The notes below the pieces were generated by a model. That model made no database searches. It was not told the origin of the DNA and saw only the letters and a program-made list of their open reading frames with translations. DNA of 57,345 nt. Origin: Akkermansiaceae bacterium (lineage in GTDB: Bacteria; Verrucomicrobiota; Verrucomicrobiia; Verrucomicrobiales; Akkermansiaceae). Where the stretch lies: the NCBI GenBank assembly GCA_021733795.1, contig JAIPKB010000010.1, forward strand, positions 1-57,345, given 5' to 3'. Numbering within the stretch: position 1 is the stretch's first letter; each line of letters opens with the position of its first letter. The position numbers and the translations under genes are program-made. Positions 52,667-57,345 of this stretch are shown piece after piece.

Positions 52667-53464
52667 TCAAACGGCGATGCCTTCCGGAATCTTGGCATAA
52701 AGTGTGTCCGCATTGACGGTGGCCACTGCGGCATTGACCATTTCCTCGGTGGTGTGAACGCACTCGGCAACCAGGCTGGAGAAACGGTTCTTGAGGATGT
52801 AGAAAGTGAAGATGGTCGGGATGGCGGTGATCAGGCCCCAGAGGGTGGTGAGCAGGGCGACGGAGATGTCACCGGCCAACAGGCTGGGGTCGGCGGAACC
52901 GACCACGCTCAGGGTGCTGAAGGCCCGGACCATACCGATCACGGTGCCGAGCAGTCCCAACATCGGGGCCGCCTGGGCGATGACCGAGAGGAAGTTGATC
53001 CAGGTCATGATCTTGCGGTTTTCGTTGGTGGTGAAGTCGGCCATGGCGTCCTCGATCTGGTCGCGGCCGAGGTCCTCGGTGCGGGTGGCGTCGATATTGG
53101 GCAGGGCGTAGGCAACCATCCGGCCGAGGTAGGAAGGATGGGAGGCGGCCAACTCGATGGCGGAGCGGACGCGGCAGTTGGCCATGTGGTCCATGAGCGC
53201 CATCTTGAGGTCGCTGGGGCAGAACTTCGCCTTGGTGAGGGTCATGAAGTTGTAGATCGACAGGGCAATGAAGCCGATGATGGCGGCCCCGATGAACATC
53301 ATGGTCCAGCCGCCGTCGAGCACCCATTTCTGGAGCGCGCTTTTGGTTCCCGCATTGGCAGGACTGGCAGCCTCCTGAGCCAGCAAAACGGGCGCGGTAA
53401 GCATGACGGTGGTAATCACGGAAATGGTGACTTGGGCGGTGCGGTTTGCGAATTGGTTGATCAT
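52667..53464 (-). CDS. ExbB/TolQ/MotA-family proton channel protein
   Basis: A 265-residue protein. The N-terminus is signal-like or a first helix (VTISVITTVMLTAPVLLAQ). A transmembrane helix GGWTMMFIGAAIIGFIALSI follows, then the family core APMLGLLGTVIGMVRAF and DISVALLTTLWGLITAIPTI with further helices. It is the first gene of the operon with two exbD genes and two TPR genes. By family knowledge it forms the pentameric ring through which protons pass. A promoter-like pair is found upstream at 53509-53538. Confidence 0.92.
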   Translation of the reverse strand: MINQFANRTAQVTISVITTVMLTAPVLLAQEAASPANAGTKSALQKWVLDGGWTMMFIGAAIIGFIALSIYNFMTLTKAKFCPSDLKMALMDHMANCRVRSAIELAASHPSYLGRMVAYALPNIDATRTEDLGRDQIEDAMADFTTNENRKIMTWINFLSVIAQAAPMLGLLGTVIGMVRAFSTLSVVGSADPSLLAGDISVALLTTLWGLITAIPTIFTFYILKNRFSSLVAECVHTTEEMVNAAVATVNADTLYAKIPEGIAV

Positions 53465-53508
53465 CGGGTTGATTTAGGTGGGAGATGGGGCGGGGCGGAT
53501 TGTCACCA

Positions 53509-53538
53509 TAAATATGGGGACGACAAGCAGGATTTCAA
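53509..53538 (-). promoter_or_regulatory. possible promoter of the exbB operon
   Basis: On the minus strand TTGAAA (53533-53538) and TATTTA (53509-53514) are 18 bp apart, in an AT-rich stretch that contrasts with its surroundings. It is located between pabB and the exbB start at 53464. Pattern match only. Confidence 0.4.
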
Positions 53539-53566
53539 AAAAATAACGAAATTTTTGCCAAGGCTC

Positions 53567-54910
53567 TTAGGTAAATGGTGAATCGCCCGCAATCCCGTTG
53601 GCCGGTTCCGGTGGGATCGGAGTGGGTGGAGGTGGGCCGGGGTGGTGCTGCCAGCGGTCGATGGCGAGGCGGATCCCTGCGGCCTTGTGCAGGGTTTCCT
53701 CGTATTCGTTGACGGGGTCGGAATCCGCGACGATGCCGGCCCCGACGTGGTAGCTGGCCTGCCCGCCACTGCGGACGAGGGTGCGGATGGGGATGTTCAG
53801 GGCGCATTCGCCATTGAATCCGAGCCAGCCGATCGCTCCGCAATAGACGCCGCGGGGAACCGACTCAAGTTCACGGATGATTTCCATGGCGCGGAGTTTT
53901 GGCGCGCCGGTGATGCTCCCGCCGGGGAAACACGCGATCAAGGCCTCCAGCGCGTCGCAGCCGTCCCGCAAGGTGCCGGTGACGGTGGAGACCAAGTGGT
54001 GGACTTGCGCCAGGGTTTCCAATTCGAGCAGGGCCACCACGGCCACCGAGCCGAATTCGCAGACCCTGCCGAGATCGTTGCGCAGGAGGTCGGTGATCAT
54101 GACCAGCTCCGCAGTCTCCTTGGGAGAGGCCAGCAGCTCGCGGGCGGAGCGCCGGTCGGCCGCCGGGTCGGCGAAACGCGGGCGGGTGCCTTTGATCGGG
54201 TGGGTCTGGATCCGGCGGCCGGAAATTTTCAGGAAGGTCTCCGGCGAGGAACTGAGGATCTCCCGGCCGGCGAGCGAGAGCCAGGCGGCCATCGGAGCCG
54301 GCGAGGCTCCGCGCAACGATTCATACAGGCCGAACAACGAGCCGCCTGCGACCTTCGCAGTGAATTCCTGGCTGAGGTTTACTTGATAGATGTCGCCGGC
54401 GGCGATCCACTCGTGGATGCGGCCGACTCCGGCCAGAAACGCATCGCGGGTGGTCCGGGGCTCGAAGGTACTCAAGGAGGCCGCCTCGGGCTCCAGCGCC
54501 GGGGCCGTGGCCAGTTCGGCGGAAAGGTGGCCGACCTCCCACCAGCGTGCGGCCTGATGGTCGTAAATCAGCATTTGATGATAGTCGCCAAAGGTAAAGC
54601 AACCTTCATATTCCACCCATCCGCAGAGTCCTCCCAGCGGGATCCCGTTTTCCCCGGTCACCGGCGGTCCTGCGGCGAGCGCCTGCCGGAGGTGCCGCTG
54701 GTCGGCCTCGTTGGAGAGCATCCCGGTCAGTACCCGCCGGGGCCTGGCGGCGATCACCGACAGCGGCCGGCTGGCCGTCGCGGGCAGATTTCCCGCCGTA
54801 TCAAAAAACACCAGCCCGGGCAAGTGCCGGAGGGCGCGGGCAACATCCAGCGGAGCGAGCGACTCAAGCCGCCCGGGTTGCACGGGGAGTGGGTTCAGCC
54901 GTGGTGCCAT
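53567..54910 (-). CDS. pabB: aminodeoxychorismate synthase component I
   Basis: A 447-residue chorismate-binding enzyme of the folate (p-aminobenzoate) branch. The C-terminal domain carries GDIYQVNLSQEF, the PIKGTRPR motif with the Lys characteristic of PabB rather than the Ala of anthranilate synthase (PIAGT), ITDLLRNDLGRV and CFPGGSITGAPKLRAME, then VGAGIVADSDP. The N-terminal region is shorter and less conserved. The glutaminase PabA is not in the window. I chose the ATG at 54910. The C-terminus is Pro-rich (HHPGPPPPTPIPPEP). Confidence 0.92.
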   Translation of the reverse strand: MAPRLNPLPVQPGRLESLAPLDVARALRHLPGLVFFDTAGNLPATASRPLSVIAARPRRVLTGMLSNEADQRHLRQALAAGPPVTGENGIPLGGLCGWVEYEGCFTFGDYHQMLIYDHQAARWWEVGHLSAELATAPALEPEAASLSTFEPRTTRDAFLAGVGRIHEWIAAGDIYQVNLSQEFTAKVAGGSLFGLYESLRGASPAPMAAWLSLAGREILSSSPETFLKISGRRIQTHPIKGTRPRFADPAADRRSARELLASPKETAELVMITDLLRNDLGRVCEFGSVAVVALLELETLAQVHHLVSTVTGTLRDGCDALEALIACFPGGSITGAPKLRAMEIIRELESVPRGVYCGAIGWLGFNGECALNIPIRTLVRSGGQASYHVGAGIVADSDPVNEYEETLHKAAGIRLAIDRWQHHPGPPPPTPIPPEPANGIAGDSPFT

Positions 54911-54986
54911 TGTTTCGCCGCAGGCAAGCGGCTCGTGGCCTCGCAAGCAAGCCGAATCCGCCGCCGCCGTGGTTTTCCGGGGAGTC

Positions 54987-55880
54987 TCACTCGCTGTAGA
55001 CCGTCGTGTAAAACGGATCGGCTCCCACCCTGAAAAATTCCGGGGTCGGGCCCGCCGGGGTGAGAAACACATGCTGGCCGGGCCCCTTGATGCCGGTTTG
55101 GCCGGTCACCTCCTCCCAACCGGCGGCCGGCGGGGTCTTCAGTTGTTCCACCCGGCACTCGAGTCCCGGTCCGGGGGTGAATGCCAGTTGGAAATTGCGC
55201 GGCGTGGCGGCGGTCACCGAGGTCACCAACCCGGGTGCGGCGACCGTGGGCTCGAGGGTGACATCGTCCAGCCCCACCTCGCTGCCACCGGCCGAGCCAC
55301 GGATGGGAGTGAACGTGATCTCGATCAGCTCCACTGCGGTGAGGGTGCGGGGGTCCACCGGCTGGTAGGTGGTGCCATCATCGTAATACCACGGTTGGTC
55401 GAAGCTGAAGAACAGCGGCTCCCAGCCACTCTTCGAGAAGTAGTCCGAGCCAAAAAACGCGCTCACGTAAAACTGTTTGCCGTAGGGCCCGTCGGCGTAG
55501 AGCGCGCAGTCCACGGAGTAGAGTTCCGCAAGGTCACCGATGTAAACCCAACAGGAAATCGCCGCGATTTGCTCCGCCGGGTAATCGCCGGTGAACTCAC
55601 CAGTGCCCACCAAATTGTCCGCGATAAAGCCAACCTTGTAGTCTTCCGTATAGGTGAAGTAGGCATATTCCTCAGTCTCATCGAAGAAGGGAGCGTAGTC
55701 GATGCCGTCCGCGTAATCGTAAGCGATCCAGGCATTCGTGTTCTGCTCGTCGGAGAACGTCTCCCACGCTCCGGCCATGGCTGCCCGGGCAGGCGGCCCC
55801 GCCAAACCCAGCACTCCGGCCGCCAGCACCGCCAGCCACCCGCATTTCACCCTGCCTAGTCTCCAAAACCTGTACATCAT
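54987..55880 (-). CDS. secreted beta-sandwich protein of unknown function
   Basis: A 297-residue protein. A signal peptide (KCGWLAVLAAGVLGLAGPPARA) precedes a single laminin-B-like domain (about 25-205) with many aromatic and acidic residues, closing GSEVGLDDVTLEP. A C-terminal domain (about 215-290) ends EFFRVGADPF, like the four-repeat protein at 22303-24732. No catalytic motif is seen. It may be a surface binding protein. The paired ATGs at 55880/55877 are used; an upstream TTG is unlikely. Confidence 0.6.
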   Translation of the reverse strand: MMYRFWRLGRVKCGWLAVLAAGVLGLAGPPARAAMAGAWETFSDEQNTNAWIAYDYADGIDYAPFFDETEEYAYFTYTEDYKVGFIADNLVGTGEFTGDYPAEQIAAISCWVYIGDLAELYSVDCALYADGPYGKQFYVSAFFGSDYFSKSGWEPLFFSFDQPWYYDDGTTYQPVDPRTLTAVELIEITFTPIRGSAGGSEVGLDDVTLEPTVAAPGLVTSVTAATPRNFQLAFTPGPGLECRVEQLKTPPAAGWEEVTGQTGIKGPGQHVFLTPAGPTPEFFRVGADPFYTTVYSE

Positions 55881-55934
55881 ACCGGGTCGGAACGAAATCG
55901 CGGCGGATTTATTCAAAAAACATCAGGATTTCCC

Positions 55935-55963
55935 TTGCCAACACTCCGGGACTTCCCTATGTC
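55935..55963 (+). promoter_or_regulatory. probable rpsB promoter
   Basis: TTGCCA (55935-55940) and TATGTC (55958-55963) are spaced 17 bp, leaving a leader of about 105 bases before rpsB. No S2 autoregulatory fold was worked out. Confidence 0.45.
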
Positions 55964-56075
55964 CCCCGCCCCTCCTTGCGCCGCATCGCAACCAACGAAA
56001 ATCCGGAGGACCCATTCACGCGGCGGGTTTTCAACCATCGCCCGACCTGAATCAAGGCGGGAAACCAAGAACAAC

Positions 56076-56759
56076 ATGATCAACGACCTCATCACCGAAA
56101 TGGTGGATTCCGGCGTCCATTACGGACACCAGACCAAAAAATGGAACCCCAAGATGAAGCCCTACCTGATGAAGGACAAAGGCGGCATCTACATCATCGA
56201 CCTGGAGAAAACCGTGCAGTGCCTCGACAAGGCCGCCGATTTCCTCGCCGACCTCACCAGCAAGGGCCGCAACGTGCTCTTCGTCGGCTGCAAACGCCAG
56301 GCCCAGGACGCCATCCGCGCCGCGGCGGAAGCCACCGGCCAGTTCTACGTCAACCATCGCTGGCTCGGCGGCATGCTCACCAACGGCTCCACCGTCCGCA
56401 AGTCGATCGAACGCCTCAAATACCTCGAAGCCATCGAGAAACAGCCGGAGTTCAAGGCGATGTCCAAAAAGGAACTCGCCGCCCTCGGCCGCGAGCGTGA
56501 AAAGCTCTTCCGCAACCTCCGCGGCGTCCGCGACATGGAGCGGAAACCCGATGCCGTCGTCATCGTCGACTCCGCCCGCGAAACCATCGCCGTCGCCGAG
56601 GCCCGCCGCCTCGAAATCCCCATCGTCGCCATCGTCGATACCAACGCCGACCCCTCGATCATCCAATACCCGATCCCGGGCAACGACGACGCCATCCGCT
56701 CGATCCGCATCATCCTCCAGAACCTGGTGGACGCCATGGTTGCCGCGCGCAAGAGCTGA
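56076..56759 (+). CDS. rpsB: 30S ribosomal protein S2
   Basis: A 227-residue small-subunit ribosomal protein. It starts MINDLITEMVDSGVHYGHQT and has WNPKMKPYL, FVGCKRQAQDAIRAAAE, NHRWLGGMLTN and the C-terminal PDAVVIVDSARE...IPIVAIVDTNADP with IPGNDDAIRSI. The length is typical of compact S2 proteins. The ATG at 56076 is fixed by the family N-terminus; upstream in-frame ATGs are not S2-like. It is followed by tsf, the classic rpsB-tsf pair. Confidence 0.98.
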   Translation: MINDLITEMVDSGVHYGHQTKKWNPKMKPYLMKDKGGIYIIDLEKTVQCLDKAADFLADLTSKGRNVLFVGCKRQAQDAIRAAAEATGQFYVNHRWLGGMLTNGSTVRKSIERLKYLEAIEKQPEFKAMSKKELAALGREREKLFRNLRGVRDMERKPDAVVIVDSARETIAVAEARRLEIPIVAIVDTNADPSIIQYPIPGNDDAIRSIRIILQNLVDAMVAARKS

Positions 56760-56786
56760 GCCGCGCCCCTCCCCACTCACCAACCA

Positions 56787-56820
56787 CCGGGCGAACCCCA
56801 TCCCAGGGGCCTCCGCCCGG
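56787..56820 (+). terminator. strong hairpin between rpsB and tsf
   Basis: CCGGGCG (56787-56793) pairs with CGCCCGG (56814-56820), and CCCC (56796-56799) with GGGG (56806-56809), giving one long GC-rich stem in the 87-bp gap. There is no U-run. It may act as an attenuator or an mRNA-stability element controlling the S2:EF-Ts ratio. Confidence 0.55.
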
Positions 56821-56846
56821 ATCCTCAACCACACATACCCGACCCC

Positions 56847-57345
56847 ATGATTACCGCTGCCATCGTCAAGGAACTCCGCGACAAGACCAACGCCGGCATG
56901 ATGGACTGCAAGAAAGTCCTCACCGAAACCAACGGCGACATCGAAGCCTCCGTCAAGCTGCTCCGCGAGCGCGGCATCGCCAAGGCCGCGGCCAAGGCCG
57001 ACCGCGCCGCCAAACAAGGCCTCATCGTCGCCCGTCTCAACCCCACCACCACCGCCGGCATCCTGCTCGAAGTGAACTGCGAAACGGACTTCGTCGCCAA
57101 AAACGACGACTTCCAGGCCTTCGTCTCCATGATCGCCGACACGTTGGCTGCCGCCAGCGCTCCGGACCACGCCGCCGCCCTGATGACTCCCTGTGGTGAT
57201 TATGACATCGACGGCACCATCAAGGCCAAGGTCGTAGAGGTCGGTGAAAACCTCCAATTCCGCAAATACGTCCGTTTCGACGCCGCTCCGGGCGGCGTCG
57301 TCGGCTCTTACATCCACATGGGTGGCAAGGTCGGCGTGCTCATCG
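56847..57345 (+). CDS. tsf: elongation factor Ts (partial, runs off the window)
   Basis: The first 166 codons of EF-Ts, the nucleotide-exchange factor for EF-Tu. The N-terminal module reads MITAAIVKELRDKTNAGMMD followed by CKKVL, GIAKAAAKADRAAKQG and the core motif VNCETDFVAKNDDF. The frame is open to the last base, so the 3' part lies outside the window. It is the second gene of the rpsB-tsf operon. Confidence 0.97.
   Translation, partial: MITAAIVKELRDKTNAGMMDCKKVLTETNGDIEASVKLLRERGIAKAAAKADRAAKQGLIVARLNPTTTAGILLEVNCETDFVAKNDDFQAFVSMIADTLAAASAPDHAAALMTPCGDYDIDGTIKAKVVEVGENLQFRKYVRFDAAPGGVVGSYIHMGGKVGVLI

Overview
The window is GC-rich, protein-dense DNA that reads as a Verrucomicrobiota chromosome (Verrucomicrobiales / Akkermansiaceae-like). 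This is inferred from content: a sulfatase fused to a glycosidase, a GH20 hexosaminidase, secreted laminin-B-like repeat proteins, a WA..DP.AAA.W solenoid protein, ExbB/ExbD/TPR operons, a tandem adenylate kinase and a FtsH with an enlarged periplasmic part. No rRNA, tRNA or CRISPR array was recognised.

Layout. 0.2-8.6 kb: secreted sulfatase/alpha-galactosidase fusion, a three-gene MotA/ExbB-type channel operon with two different B-type subunits, and a divergent GH20 hexosaminidase. 8.6-15.7 kb: an accessory patch with two nucleotidyltransferase (AbiEii-like/MNT-like) genes, homoserine dehydrogenase, a BaiN-type flavoprotein, a REP-associated transposase (RAYT) and dispersed repeats, including a 98-bp duplicated gene tail. 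15.8-22 kb: solenoid repeat protein, 2-oxoacid dehydrogenase E1 alpha/beta, an inverted-repeat element that has rewritten the 3' end of a dehydrogenase gene, and a small secreted protein. 22-28.6 kb: a four-repeat secreted protein and a large ABCG-like transporter with N-terminal accessory domains. 28.9-35.4 kb: ftsH, an alpha/beta hydrolase, tandem adk and purH. 35.5-41 kb: an apparent operon of two paralogous membrane proteins with GATase1-like domains plus a small protein carrying three Cys/His mini-repeats. 41-44.2 kb: rdgB, a secreted thioredoxin, a Phd-type antitoxin with a perfect operator, a PIN toxin broken by an in-frame TGA, a nested inverted-repeat element and an SGNH hydrolase. 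44.5-53.5 kb: leuS (with an in-frame palindromic insert), REP-like repeats and an ExbB-ExbD-ExbD-TPR-TPR operon. 53.5-57.3 kb: pabB, a secreted protein, rpsB and the start of tsf.

How parts work together. The secreted enzymes fit degradation of sulfated or aminosugar polysaccharides. Two separate proton-channel (stator-like) operons could power envelope work: one with coiled-coil B subunits, the other with TPR proteins. The most plausible undescribed systems are the asymmetric stator at 3.4-6.6 kb and the 35.5-41 kb membrane/GATase-like/Cys-His operon. A second theme is small inverted-repeat elements, probably non-autonomous, that touch coding sequence: one inside leuS, and one supplying the C-terminus of a dehydrogenase. 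Many long reading frames opposite the real genes are GC-rich shadows and are not annotated.
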